Assembly (NCBI GenBank): GCA_938006335.1
Contig: CALLMF010000032.1
Coordinates: 18,673-82,672 of the forward strand
DNA from: an uncultured Granulosicoccaceae bacterium
Lineage (GTDB): Bacteria; Pseudomonadota; Gammaproteobacteria; Granulosicoccales; Granulosicoccaceae
DNA: 64,000 nucleotides
Direction of reading: 5' to 3'
Positions 41,948 to 51,823 of the stretch are shown here, in pieces. Each line of letters begins with the position of its first letter. Position 1 is the stretch's first letter. The notes under the pieces are model-generated. The model searched no databases, had not been told where the DNA came from, and was given only the letters and a program-made list of their open reading frames with translations. Made by a program: the position numbers and the translations under genes.

Positions 41948-43429
41948 CTACTCCTGTTTGTTCTCGTCGCTCAAGAGATTCTCGCCACCCTCCTGCGTAG
42001 CCTCACGAGCGAGCGTCGCCTGAACCGGGAGCTCTGCCGATGTATCACTCTCCCCGATGTCGACGGTGGGCTTGTCCTCGCTTCGCTCGGGGCGTGATTC
42101 GGTTGTTCCGGCACTACCTGCAACCGCTTGGCTGCTCTTGCGGTAACGGGGTGTCTGGTCGTGAGTGCTACTGGCAGGCTTGTCAGTCTGCTCGGCCGGC
42201 TGACTCGGGCCGCCAGCGACGGGCAAGGCACCCCCACGCGTATCGACACGTAGGCGATAGATCGGCTCCGGCATGACAATGCCTGCGGCATCGAAACTCT
42301 GTTTCACCCCACGAATTGCCTCGCTGCGCGCCTTGGCAAGATCGGTCTTGCGCTGATCGATCCAGCCGTGCACGCTCAAGGTGACGTTGGAGTCGCCGAG
42401 TTCGCTCACGACGACCCCCGGAGAAGGAGATCTCAGCACACTGTCCGTCTTCTGCAAGGCATCCAGCGCAACCTTGCGCGCGTGCCCGGGATCAAGATCG
42501 GTATCGACGCCTACTTCAAAGGTAAAACGGCGCTCAGGATTACGAGAATAGTTGATGATGGTTGACTTGAACACGGTCGCGTTCGGAATGCGGATGTGGT
42601 TTCCGTCGACAGAAATCAGGATGGTGGCTCGACCGGTGAGCCGTGCCACGTGCCCGGCATGCGCCCCGATTTCGACAAAGTCGCGCGCGAGAAACGGCGT
42701 ACGCAGACTGAGCAGTATGCTGGCGATGTAGTTCTCGACCGTGTCACGTACAGCAAAGCCGATAGCAAGACCGGCGATCCCGGCCGCGCCCAGCACAGTG
42801 CCAATGATTGATGTCGCATCGAGCAGTGACAAGGCGACGATAATCCCAAGCAGTAGAATGAAAATCCGTACTACATTGGCAAAGAGATCAGCCAGAAAGC
42901 TATTCGGTGCTAGCCGATCAAACACACGGCGTCCTTTGGTCAACCAACCGGACACCCACCAGAAAAAAGCGAGGGTTGCCATTGCAATCAGCACCAGCGG
43001 GGATGCTGCGACAACGGAGAGCAGCGTATCCGAGAGCCGCTTGACCGTATCCTCAAGTCGCCGCATGACGTCAGTGTTGACAGTCACCGCTTCGATGACA
43101 TCGACAACTCCGTCGACGCTGCCGGCGAGCGCGTCAGCACGTTCGGCAGCGGTGCTGGAGCTGACCGAACCGGTCAAGGTGACCACGCCATTGGACACAT
43201 CCACCCGCACCTGTTGCAGCGTGTCGAATTCACTGAAAATACCATCGAGCCTGCGCTCGATGGCAAGGTCATCGGCACGCCCTGCGTCGGCTTTGATCGA
43301 TGCGGCTGGCGCCGAGGCGCTATCGTTCAGGTCCAACAGGCCGTCCAGCACGTCCTGGGAAAAGGCAGGCACGATCACCGCAAACGTCAGTGCAAAAAAC
43401 AGCAACACACGTGATGCAAGATGTGACAT
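41948..43429 (-). CDS. BON domain-MscS fusion mechanosensitive channel
   Basis: 493 aa: signal-like N-terminus ('VLLFFALTFAVIVPAFSQ'), a periplasmic BON domain at about residues 55-120 ('VRVDVSNGVVTLTGSVSSST', 'GVVDVIEAVTVN'), membrane helices, an MscS pore ('GTVLGAAGIAGLAIGFAVRD'), the beta domain ('DFVEIGAHAGHVARLTGRAT', 'IRIPNATVFKSTIINYSRNP') and a long disordered acidic tail. The BON domain may couple the channel to the envelope. This is the only BON protein here besides the small secreted family. Confidence 0.88.
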   Translation of the reverse strand: MSHLASRVLLFFALTFAVIVPAFSQDVLDGLLDLNDSASAPAASIKADAGRADDLAIERRLDGIFSEFDTLQQVRVDVSNGVVTLTGSVSSSTAAERADALAGSVDGVVDVIEAVTVNTDVMRRLEDTVKRLSDTLLSVVAASPLVLIAMATLAFFWWVSGWLTKGRRVFDRLAPNSFLADLFANVVRIFILLLGIIVALSLLDATSIIGTVLGAAGIAGLAIGFAVRDTVENYIASILLSLRTPFLARDFVEIGAHAGHVARLTGRATILISVDGNHIRIPNATVFKSTIINYSRNPERRFTFEVGVDTDLDPGHARKVALDALQKTDSVLRSPSPGVVVSELGDSNVTLSVHGWIDQRKTDLAKARSEAIRGVKQSFDAAGIVMPEPIYRLRVDTRGGALPVAGGPSQPAEQTDKPASSTHDQTPRYRKSSQAVAGSAGTTESRPERSEDKPTVDIGESDTSAELPVQATLAREATQEGGENLLSDENKQE

Positions 43430-43642
43430 GCGAAAAGTATGACTTGATCCCGTGCCTGGTTGACCGCGGATACCCGAACTGACAGATCGTACACGGGCGA
43501 GCCCACACCGCCCGGCGCCCGCCTCGTCAGTATGAACGTGATCGACGATTCAATGCCGATCAGGTCAATTATGCAAGCCCTGCGCATGCACAGGATTCGC
43601 CTTGGATGATAGTGTCGCGCCATACCCACAATCAACAAGACA

Positions 43643-45106
43643 ATGACCCTCCAGCTTTCACGTCAGTCTCTTCTGCGCCCGGAAATCTACATCGACGGCA
43701 TCTGGTGTGGTGCGGACGATGGCAGCACGCGTAGCGTCGACAATCCCGCAACCGGCGACACGTTAGCCGAGGTTCCCGATGCCGGGACAGAGGAGACTCG
43801 CCGTGCCATCGAAGCGGCTGACAGGGTGTTGAGTGACTGGCGCTCGAAAAGCGCGCAGGAACGCGCCGGCATACTGCGTCGGTGGCACGACCTGATGCTC
43901 GAACACAAGGAAGACCTTGCGCGCCTGATGACCGCCGAGCAAGGCAAGCCACTGCAGGAGTCGCGTGGCGAGATCGCCTACGGTGCGAGTTACTTCGAGT
44001 GGTTTGCCGAAGAAGCCAAGCGGGTGTATGGCGATGTTATCCCGCCGCCTGACGGCTCCAAACGCATCGTTACCATTCGCCAGCCGGTCGGCGTTGTTGC
44101 GTGCATTACACCCTGGAATTTTCCAAACGCCATGCTGGCCCGAAAGATCGCACCTGCCCTCGCCGTCGGCTGTACGGTTGTGTGCAAACCGGCCAATGCA
44201 ACACCGCTCTCTGCCATGGCCATGATCGTCCTCGCCGAAGAGGCAGGCGTGCCACCGGGTGTCGTCAATATCGTGACCGGCAAGACCAATGACATCGGTG
44301 CGGAGATGACCTCCAATCCGCTGGTGCGAAAACTCACCTTCACGGGCTCCACTCCCGTGGGCAAGCAGCTCATGGCTGAATGCAGCGAGACGGTCAAGCG
44401 TACGTCGATGGAACTGGGTGGCAACGCACCCTTCATCGTTTTCGATGATGCCGACATCGATGCGGCGATCGATGGCGCCATGGTGTGCAAGTTCCGGAAC
44501 GCGGGACAAACCTGCGTATGCGCCAACAGAATCCTTGTGCAAGACGGCATCTACGACACCTTCGCTGCGCGACTGACAGAACGAACCGAGGCCCTGAAAC
44601 TCGGCGACGGCCTCGATGAGGACACCGACGTCGGCCCTTTGATCACGACCTCAGCCGCAAAAGACGTGGTCGAATTCATCGAGCAGGCCGTGTCGTCCGG
44701 GGCCACAATCAGAACCGGTGGCAAGCAGAGCGACAAGGGCGAACGCTTCGTGCAGCCGACTGTCCTGGTCGATGTCAACGATGAGATGCGTGTATTCCGT
44801 GAGGAGATCTTCGGACCGGTGGCTCCACTGTTCCGGTTCTCGACCGAAGAGGAAGCCATCCGCATGGCCAATGACACCGAGTTCGGCCTCGCCTGTTATT
44901 TCTACTCACGCGACATCGGTCGCGTCTGGCGGGTGTCGGAAGCACTCGAGTACGGCATTGTCGGGATCAACGAAGGCATTATCAGCAATGCCGCTGCACC
45001 GTTTGGCGGGGTCAAGGAGTCCGGCCAGGGACGCGAAGGTTCGCGCTACGGCCTTGATGACTACACCGAGATCAAGTATCTGTGCATGGGTGGTATCGAC
45101 GCGTGA
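43643..45106 (+). CDS. gabD: NAD(P)-dependent succinate-semialdehyde dehydrogenase
   Basis: 487 aa. Catalytic residues: Glu in 'TSMELGGNAPFIVFDDADID' and Cys in 'FRNAGQTCVCANRILVQDGI', with 'LTFTGSTPVGKQLMAECSET' and the GabD-type C-terminus 'GVKESGQGREGSRYGLDDYT'. It oxidises succinate semialdehyde to succinate, as in GABA catabolism. No gabT or gabP lies nearby, so its supply route is outside the window. The next gene starts 37 bp downstream. Confidence 0.9.
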   Translation: MTLQLSRQSLLRPEIYIDGIWCGADDGSTRSVDNPATGDTLAEVPDAGTEETRRAIEAADRVLSDWRSKSAQERAGILRRWHDLMLEHKEDLARLMTAEQGKPLQESRGEIAYGASYFEWFAEEAKRVYGDVIPPPDGSKRIVTIRQPVGVVACITPWNFPNAMLARKIAPALAVGCTVVCKPANATPLSAMAMIVLAEEAGVPPGVVNIVTGKTNDIGAEMTSNPLVRKLTFTGSTPVGKQLMAECSETVKRTSMELGGNAPFIVFDDADIDAAIDGAMVCKFRNAGQTCVCANRILVQDGIYDTFAARLTERTEALKLGDGLDEDTDVGPLITTSAAKDVVEFIEQAVSSGATIRTGGKQSDKGERFVQPTVLVDVNDEMRVFREEIFGPVAPLFRFSTEEEAIRMANDTEFGLACYFYSRDIGRVWRVSEALEYGIVGINEGIISNAAAPFGGVKESGQGREGSRYGLDDYTEIKYLCMGGIDA

Positions 45107-45143
45107 GACACTGACGGTCACGCAACAAGGGACTCGAGAGACC

Positions 45144-45983
45144 ATGCCCAACGGCAGTTGCCTCTGCGGCGCAGTACAGTTTTCGGTTGATGATGGTGGC
45201 AGCAACATGACGCACTGCCATTGCTCCATGTGCCGACGCCTTCACGGCGCGTTGTTCGCGACGTTCTACGATGCAAGCGGCATCAGCTACACCCAGGGCG
45301 AGGACGCCATCGAGCACTACGAGTCCTCACCCGGGTTTCCACGCTCCTTCTGCAAGCACTGCGGCTCTCCCCTGCCGGACCAGGCGACCGAAGGCGACGG
45401 CGTGTACGTACCCGCAGGCCTGATGGACGATGATCCCGGTGTCCGACCCGAGGCGCATATCTTTGTCGAATCAAAGGCCGCCTGCCACGAGATTACCGAT
45501 GACTTGCCACAGCGCACTCACTACGGCGATGGCGACCTGTCGCGTGTGGTGGATACCCCAGCGTCACCGGAGCGGTCAGACGCGGTGACGGGTCATTGCC
45601 AATGTGGCACGGTCAGCTTCGAGTACACCGGCGAGCCGACCATGGTGATGAACTGCCACTGCAGTCGATGCCGCAAGGTCAAGGGCGCAGCACACGCCAC
45701 CAACGTGTTTGTCAAAGGCGATCAACTTCGCTGGACGGGTGGCGAGGACAACATCACCAACTACGCGCACACGGGTGCCAAGGTCTTCGGAAACGCCTTC
45801 TGCAAGACCTGCGGATCATCGGTGCCGCGCGCCCGCGCGGACGGTAGCGCTTACAACATTCCCGCAGGGAGTCTGGACAAGGCGCCCGGCGCCGATGCCA
45901 AGGGACACATCTTCACAGGATCCAGGGCGCCGTGGTTCGAGGTGACTGACGACAAGCCGCAATGGGATGAGATGCCGACCTGA
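45144..45983 (+). CDS. Double GFA-domain protein
   Basis: 279 aa from ATG 45144; the track ORF starts far upstream inside gabD. Two GFA (glutathione-dependent formaldehyde-activating-like) units, each with CxCG...CHC..CR and CxxCG zinc motifs: 'GSCLCGAVQFSV' / 'THCHCSMCRRLHG' / 'FCKHCGSPLP', then 'GHCQCGTVSFEY' / 'NCHCSRCRKVKG' / 'FCKTCGSSVPRA'. Single-domain members are about 130 aa, so this is a tandem duplication within one chain. Function uncertain. Confidence 0.88.
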   Translation: MPNGSCLCGAVQFSVDDGGSNMTHCHCSMCRRLHGALFATFYDASGISYTQGEDAIEHYESSPGFPRSFCKHCGSPLPDQATEGDGVYVPAGLMDDDPGVRPEAHIFVESKAACHEITDDLPQRTHYGDGDLSRVVDTPASPERSDAVTGHCQCGTVSFEYTGEPTMVMNCHCSRCRKVKGAAHATNVFVKGDQLRWTGGEDNITNYAHTGAKVFGNAFCKTCGSSVPRARADGSAYNIPAGSLDKAPGADAKGHIFTGSRAPWFEVTDDKPQWDEMPT

Positions 45984-46016
45984 GATGGCAAGCACCTGCC
46001 CCAGCTCCTGATCACC

Positions 46017-46298
46017 ATGCGACTCTTTGGCCCCGACTCACGCCCGAACACGGTGAATCAGCACCGACTGCATGCAGCGTATGAGCTGAGCTTCACGGTC
46101 GTCGACTTTGTAGCGGCGCTGTGCTTCGTGGTCGGCAGTCTGTTGTTTTTTCGCGAGCAGACGGTCGTGATCGCTACGTGGCTGTTCCTGATTGGCAGTG
46201 TGTGCTTTGCACTGAAACCGACGATTCGCGTAGTGCGTGAATTCCACCTGCTTCGTCAGGGAGACATCGACACTTTGGCAGAACGCGACGGACAGTGA
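46017..46298 (+). CDS. YrhK-like small membrane protein
   Basis: 93 aa with 'HAAYELSFTVVDFVAALCFV', 'GSLLFFREQTVVIATWLFLI' and 'PTIRVVREFHLLRQGDIDTL', the YrhK pattern with two membrane helices. Follows the GFA gene by 33 bp. Function unknown. Confidence 0.8.
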   Translation: MRLFGPDSRPNTVNQHRLHAAYELSFTVVDFVAALCFVVGSLLFFREQTVVIATWLFLIGSVCFALKPTIRVVREFHLLRQGDIDTLAERDGQ

Positions 46299-46324
46299 TG
46301 TTGCGGCGGCCGATCTCGTCGCCC

Positions 46325-47284
46325 TTACCCGCCCGCAACGCCCGCCACGTTCACATACAAGGCATAGATCGACGAACTCGCCGCCATGAACAAGCGGCTG
46401 TTGGCTCGACCACCGAAGCACACGTTGGCGCAGCGTTCCGGCAAGGCGATTCGACCGATGGGCTGGCCCTCCGGGTCGAAGATCATGACACCGTCCAGCT
46501 CATCGGATCCCATGCCCCAACCGCACCAGAGGTTACCCTCGACATCGACGCGAAAGCCGTCGGGAGTGCCCGGGCCAGCATCGATCAACACGCGCTGATT
46601 GGACACGCTCATTCCGTCTGTCGCCACATCAAAGGCGAGGATCCTTCGGTTCGGCACACCCCTGGACTCAACAAGGTATAGCGTGCGCTCGTCCGGCGAG
46701 AACGCCAGACCATTGGGTCCGAGCACGTCAGCGACCACGACTGTCGCTTCCCCGGTATCCGGGTCGAGTCGATAGACGTGCTGGCCGAGCTCCGGCTCAG
46801 CCTTGTAGCCTTCGTAGTTGCCAAGAATGCCAAACGGTGGATCGGAGAACCAGATGGAACCATCGGACTTCACCACCACGTCATTGGGTGCAGACAAGCG
46901 CTTGCCGTCGTAGCGATCTATCAACACCGTGACCGTTCCATCGTATTCGGTGCGCGTCACACGTCGATCGCCGTGCTCGCAGGTAATCAAACGACCCACT
47001 CGATCCCGCGTCAGACCATTTGCAAAGTTGGATGGCTCGCGGTGCGCTGACACCTGAGCGGTGACCTCATCCCAGCGCATGATCCGGTTGTTGGGGATGT
47101 CACTCCACAACAGACACCGCGCATCCCCAAACCACACCGGGCCCTCCGACCAGCGGCATCCCGTAGCGAGGCGCTCGATGGCCGCCAGAGGCAGTCGGTA
47201 CTTGTCGAATGCCGGATCGAGGGAGATGACGGCGGGGTCGGGGTAGCGAGACGAGGGAGACCAGTTGTTGGGGATTGTGGGCAT
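46325..47284 (-). CDS. SMP-30/gluconolactonase family protein
   Basis: 319 aa from ATG 47284; the track ORF adds 36 codons. Six-bladed beta-propeller features: 'GCRWSEGPVWFGDARCLLWS' (Glu metal ligand), 'RLSAPNDVVVKSDGSIWFSD' (Asn/Asp) and 'PDGFRVDVEGNLWCGWG' (Asp). Hydrolyses aldonolactones using a divalent metal; likely a cytoplasmic or periplasmic sugar-acid enzyme (no signal peptide). Single gene between two plus-strand blocks. Confidence 0.88.
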   Translation of the reverse strand: MPTIPNNWSPSSRYPDPAVISLDPAFDKYRLPLAAIERLATGCRWSEGPVWFGDARCLLWSDIPNNRIMRWDEVTAQVSAHREPSNFANGLTRDRVGRLITCEHGDRRVTRTEYDGTVTVLIDRYDGKRLSAPNDVVVKSDGSIWFSDPPFGILGNYEGYKAEPELGQHVYRLDPDTGEATVVVADVLGPNGLAFSPDERTLYLVESRGVPNRRILAFDVATDGMSVSNQRVLIDAGPGTPDGFRVDVEGNLWCGWGMGSDELDGVMIFDPEGQPIGRIALPERCANVCFGGRANSRLFMAASSSIYALYVNVAGVAGG

Positions 47285-47526
47285 TGGGATTGAGGAAACG
47301 TTCAGCCGCAGTATGACGACCCGATAGTAACCGTCAGTGACACAGGTAGTCGGCTCGCATTGCAACAAGGATGGTGGCTGCTTGCACATCACCGATGCTC
47401 AAACGCGCTCGCACACCCGTGATGGCGGAGCACACGCAGCAGAGCTTGTCACGGCGCTCTACAAACATCGAGTCCAAGCGGATCATGGTTGCAGTGCACT
47501 GCACCTATCCTATCCTCCATGGTTCG

Positions 47527-48009
47527 ATGAAATCGGCGCTTTCCCTGATGGTGCTTGCCCTGCTGTTGTGCTTCGGCACCACGGTTGGTGCCACCGAGCC
47601 TGACGCACAAGCAGCCCGGAACACCTCGTTCAACACGGTGGTGCTGCTGCAGGGAGATGCGTCTTTCGATTTCGACAAGGCAAGTTTGACCGAGAACGGG
47701 ACCGACAGGCTCGACGCGCTCGCCAACAGACTCAGGCCACTGGAGCAGCTGCTGTCCATCCATGTCATCGGCCATGCCGATTCGATCGGGCGGGCGGCCT
47801 ACAACCATGATCTGTCATTTCGGCGGGCACGATCGGTAGCGACTTACTTTTCAAGGCGCTTTCCGGGGACTCGCGTCAGCTTTGCTGCCAGTGGCGAGGC
47901 TCACCCGGTTGCAGACAATGCCACCGCTGCCGGAAGACGCGGTAATCGGCGTGTTGAGATCGAGATCGTCGCGGTTGGCGACCAGCGCGTATGGCAGGCG
48001 TCGCAGTGA
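47527..48009 (+). CDS. OmpA-like protein upstream of the usher
   Basis: 160 aa from ATG 47527 with signal peptide 'LSLMVLALLLCFGTTVGAT'. The body is an OmpA C-terminal peptidoglycan-binding domain ('ASFDFDKASLTENGTDRLDA', 'IHVIGHADSIGRAAYNHDLS', 'GRRGNRRVEIEIVA'). Its end overlaps the usher start, so the two are co-translated. It may anchor the secretion apparatus to the cell wall. Confidence 0.85.
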   Translation: MKSALSLMVLALLLCFGTTVGATEPDAQAARNTSFNTVVLLQGDASFDFDKASLTENGTDRLDALANRLRPLEQLLSIHVIGHADSIGRAAYNHDLSFRRARSVATYFSRRFPGTRVSFAASGEAHPVADNATAAGRRGNRRVEIEIVAVGDQRVWQASQ

Positions 48010-50813
48010 CCACGCATCGTCGTGGTCGCAGCGGGGGCTGCAAATGGCTGTTATCGACACTGCTGGTTCTGCCCGCGCTGGCGTTGGCTGATGACGTCCG
48101 GGCGCAGGACCGGACCGACAGACTGAGCCAGGCAGATGCGCAATTGCTGCAGGGCATCCTGCTCCGCCATGGTCTGCGGCTCGCTGATCCTGCCTCCGCC
48201 TACGTCAACGCGGACACGCTCGCCAGGGCCGTACAGCAGGCACTGGCGACACAGGCTGGCAGCGATAAAATTATTGACGCCCATGCCTCCTCACAGGGTC
48301 GTATCGACCGGTCGTTGACGCGGTCACGCACCGGAGCGCTCCTCGCTGACACGCAATGGCGTGAGCGCTGGTTCGACGGCGACGCGGCAGGACGCTCCGG
48401 GTTACCCGCCTCTCCACCTGCGGGGACACCGGTGCCGGAAACCGCAAAGCAGCTATCACCAAGCCCACAGAAGCTGTTTTCCGTGACTCTGAAGGCGCCT
48501 CCCGGGTTCCAGGGTGCGGCGTATCCTCGCGACAGCCGCGTCTCGGTGTGGTGGCAGGGTCGGCACATCATCGATACCGACATTGTTGTCCAACCCACGA
48601 CGTTCATGTTTGCGGCACCTCGCGTCGTGATGGCAACGCTCGGAGATGCGGTGGATGACAAGAGAACCGTTCTCGACGCGCTATCAGGCCCACTTGACCA
48701 CAACGCCGGGAAGCTCTGCCTGGGATACAACGACGCCCCCGATTGCGGCAGCGTCACCACGGACTCGGTCGCAGCGATCTACGATGAAGAGGCCGACAGG
48801 ATTGATCTGTTCCTTGCGGGAACGTTACTGCAGTTGGTGCCACAACGCAGTTACATTCCACCAGCACAGGCGGGCAACAGCCTGGTGCTGCATCACTATG
48901 CAATCACCTCCGTATCCGATGTACAGGAAACCACCGTTGATGCAGCAGCGGGCCTTCTGTATGGCTACGGCCAGGGCAACATCCAGATCAACGGCGACTA
49001 CCGCTCGGGTAGGGAACAATACCGCTTGCTGGATGCCAAGCTGACGCACTACCTGCCTGACTACCAGTTCATTGCCGGCAGCTTTGATCACAGCCCTGGG
49101 GGTAGTTCGAATGACCTGCGTATGCTGGGAGTGAGCTTTCACCATTCGAACGCGCTGCGACAGGACCGTAACCGCGTATACGGCACACCGCTGGACGTGA
49201 CGCTGTCCAGACCATCCACGGTGCAGCTTGCCGTCGACGACCGCGTCTACAGCGGACAGTATCTCAACGAAGGAACACACTTTCTCGACACCTCGGCACT
49301 GCCTCTCGGTAGCTATGAAGTGGAGATTCGGATCCGCGATACCGGCGGCACCACGCGCACGGAATCCACCCGTTTCAGCAAATTCGACTCACTGCCCGAA
49401 CCTGGCCACGTGCAAGCGAGCGTATCCGCGGGAACACCTCTGGAATACCGGCAAAACGCGATCGTTCCCGAGTCCAGTGCAGAGGTACTGCTCGGCGCAT
49501 CAATCGCTACGCGCATTGGCGACAACAGCAGCCTGCTTACCGGTGTCTCGCAACTGGACGACAGATCCTATGTACATTCAGAGTGGTTGCACCTGCGAGA
49601 CAACCAGCAGTATCAGGTGGCCGCAACCGTCGACGACACGGGTGACTACGGGCTGGTCGCCGCGGGCAGCTTGCACGCGCCGCGCTTCAGTCTGAATGTC
49701 GCAGGCGAGATCGGAACCGCGGACGCCGGTACACCACGGTCTGAAGCCAGCGAATCACTCATTCCGAGTGATGTTGCGCGATTGTCTGTCGGGGGTGACG
49801 TAACGCTTGGGGACTATCGTGTGGGTGCGCGTCACCGCATCAGCGATTCAGACGTCGATGGCCGCTCCAGTCGTAGCACGGCCTACGTCAATCGTCGCTG
49901 GCTTCGTGGAGCTGGTCTGCGCGCATCCGCCGAAGCGCGATATCAGCGCGAAGACGATGTCGACTCAGTGTATCTCGGTGTTCGCATGACCAGCCGTACC
50001 GTTGACCGGGTTGTCGGCGCCGCCACCAGCGTAGAGATCGATGAGCGCGGCGAGCTGTCGCCGGGTGCCGAGTTGTCGGCTGCCTGGGTCACCACCCGGC
50101 ATCCGACCTTCGATGCCTCCGCCTCGAGCATCGCACGACTGCGCCGCGAGGACCTGACGACAGGCCTGGAGGGGCAGCTGGCAACTGATGCCATCACAGC
50201 CTCGGCAGCACTTGTGGTCACTGACAGCAACGAAGATCGTCGTCACGACGGATATGCAGCCATCGGTGGCAGCGTGGCCTTCGGTCCCGGCCTGGCTGCG
50301 ATGGCCAGTGATCGCTATACCCGCGCCGGCGTTCTTGTTCGCGTCGAGGCAGACAGCGCACAGCCCGATGATTCCTTTGATATCTACATCGACAACAGCC
50401 GACGCCAGACAACGCGTCACGGGCGCACGGTGTTCATTCCGCTCGATCCGTTCCGAACATATTCACTGCACGTTGAACCCCAACAAGGTGTCTCGCAGGG
50501 AATTTCCAACGAGGTCCATGAATTCACGCTCTACCCAGGCACGGTGCATGACATCACTCTCGACAACGCGGGCAAGTACTTGCTGATTGCCAAGGTGGTC
50601 GACTTGCAGGGCGTGGCTGTTGCCGGCGCGATTGCGGAAAATCTCGACGAAGCCGCCATCACCAATAGCGATGGCATCCTGCAGGCCGAAGTGCGTCCGG
50701 GGCAAGAGCTGTTATTGCAGCGGCGTGATCGCAGTGAGTGCCGGGTGGATGCACCCGAAGTCGACGACGAAGATTTCGTGGTGCTCGAAGCACCGATGAT
50801 CTGCCTTGAATAA
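47991..50813 (+). CDS. Outer-membrane usher, CS1/TcfC-like (alpha-type fimbriae)
   Basis: 940 aa. Signal peptide in 'KWLLSTLLVLPALALADDV' and a long beta-barrel with an E-set-type plug as in TcfC/CooC ushers ('TVQLAVDDRVYSGQYLNEGT', 'GSYEVEIRIRDTGGTTRTES'); the barrel ends in a C-terminal domain after 'QGISNEVHEFTLYPGTVHDI'. The start is either ATG 47991 or GTG 48006, the latter overlapping the OmpA stop as GTGA. It exports and assembles pilin subunits delivered by the chaperone encoded on the opposite strand just after it. Confidence 0.82.
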   Translation: MAGVAVTTHRRGRSGGCKWLLSTLLVLPALALADDVRAQDRTDRLSQADAQLLQGILLRHGLRLADPASAYVNADTLARAVQQALATQAGSDKIIDAHASSQGRIDRSLTRSRTGALLADTQWRERWFDGDAAGRSGLPASPPAGTPVPETAKQLSPSPQKLFSVTLKAPPGFQGAAYPRDSRVSVWWQGRHIIDTDIVVQPTTFMFAAPRVVMATLGDAVDDKRTVLDALSGPLDHNAGKLCLGYNDAPDCGSVTTDSVAAIYDEEADRIDLFLAGTLLQLVPQRSYIPPAQAGNSLVLHHYAITSVSDVQETTVDAAAGLLYGYGQGNIQINGDYRSGREQYRLLDAKLTHYLPDYQFIAGSFDHSPGGSSNDLRMLGVSFHHSNALRQDRNRVYGTPLDVTLSRPSTVQLAVDDRVYSGQYLNEGTHFLDTSALPLGSYEVEIRIRDTGGTTRTESTRFSKFDSLPEPGHVQASVSAGTPLEYRQNAIVPESSAEVLLGASIATRIGDNSSLLTGVSQLDDRSYVHSEWLHLRDNQQYQVAATVDDTGDYGLVAAGSLHAPRFSLNVAGEIGTADAGTPRSEASESLIPSDVARLSVGGDVTLGDYRVGARHRISDSDVDGRSSRSTAYVNRRWLRGAGLRASAEARYQREDDVDSVYLGVRMTSRTVDRVVGAATSVEIDERGELSPGAELSAAWVTTRHPTFDASASSIARLRREDLTTGLEGQLATDAITASAALVVTDSNEDRRHDGYAAIGGSVAFGPGLAAMASDRYTRAGVLVRVEADSAQPDDSFDIYIDNSRRQTTRHGRTVFIPLDPFRTYSLHVEPQQGVSQGISNEVHEFTLYPGTVHDITLDNAGKYLLIAKVVDLQGVAVAGAIAENLDEAAITNSDGILQAEVRPGQELLLQRRDRSECRVDAPEVDDEDFVVLEAPMICLE

Positions 50814-50867
50814 GCGCACGCGATACGCAACCGTCGCGCGCGCATCCGTCAGTAAGGTGCAGCAGTC

Positions 50868-51611
50868 TTACTTGAATTCAAGATCCTCGACCTTGTCGAC
50901 AGTGATGAACCTTGCGCGCACCGGCAAAGCCTTGCTCGTGTCCTTGTTCGGCAGGTCTATCCGCCAACGCTCACCCGCGTAGAGCCTGTTGGTTCCGAGT
51001 GACTCGCAAGCGTCATCACCAACTTCATCACCGGCCGGACACTGGCGCACGTCCTTGAGCAGGACATTGGTATTGCCTGCATTGAAGAACACGATGTCGC
51101 CACCTTCACGACTGACCTCGACGTTCGGGCTGCTACCTTCCGGACGGTGCAACAGGAGAATGTTGTATCCCAGAGACACCTTGATGGCGCCGCTCGACCC
51201 ATCACTGATCGGTCGATTGACCGCGATGTCTTCAATGTAGGGCTTGACCGTAAGCTTGTAGACCCGATCCGTCCGGGTCTCTGCTTCCTTGACGAAGACC
51301 CGCACAAGCTTGCGCTGCCCCGGTTGCAACAGCAAGGTCTGCGGATTGGCAATGACCGGAGCGCGACGCAGGTCTTCATATGTCCTTGTTTGCGGCGTTG
51401 CGGAGGCGGGGTCCAGTACCTCTGTGAGTGATGTCACAACATAGACCGGCTCATCCCCTCCGTTGCCCACCAACAAGGTTTGTGCGGGCGCGGATGGCGA
51501 GAACTCCAAGATCGCGCGGTCAACGAAGATGTCCGCCTGCGCGAAGGACGCTGTGGCCAGACAGAGCCCGAGAACGGCGGCGATGCGGTGACACACAGTG
51601 ATTGGACCCAT
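50868..51611 (-). CDS. PapD-like periplasmic pilus chaperone
   Basis: 247 aa from ATG 51611 (signal 'CHRIAAVLGLCLATASFAQA'); the track ORF adds about 110 unlikely residues. Two Ig-like domains: 'DEPVYVVTSLTEVLDPASAT', 'LQPGQRKLVRVFVKEAETRT' and 'RVYKLTVKPYIEDIA', with the typical KLT run. Alpha-fimbrial chaperone type. Convergent with the usher and divergent from the pilin gene, an unusual split arrangement. Confidence 0.82.
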   Translation of the reverse strand: MGPITVCHRIAAVLGLCLATASFAQADIFVDRAILEFSPSAPAQTLLVGNGGDEPVYVVTSLTEVLDPASATPQTRTYEDLRRAPVIANPQTLLLQPGQRKLVRVFVKEAETRTDRVYKLTVKPYIEDIAVNRPISDGSSGAIKVSLGYNILLLHRPEGSSPNVEVSREGGDIVFFNAGNTNVLLKDVRQCPAGDEVGDDACESLGTNRLYAGERWRIDLPNKDTSKALPVRARFITVDKVEDLEFK

Positions 51612-51823
51612 GGGACTCGTATCGACCAAAGGTGCTGTTGCCTGCCCCTCAATCCGGCAATTCTGGCACTGCATCAGAAAATGATGAAGATTTGCCCCTG
51701 TAACCCGTGTACAGGTCACAGAGGTGCCGGCCTCTGTCAATTCAGGGTGGACTTGGCATGTGCTGCGGACGTTACCAACAGTACAGGGCATGCCCCTACT
51801 GGTCAGAGAGAAGTAAAAAAACC

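Noticed and set aside
42741-43442. 233-aa plus-strand Ser/Thr-rich ORF
   Set aside because: Exact antisense of the BON-MscS gene; composition mirrors the opposite strand.
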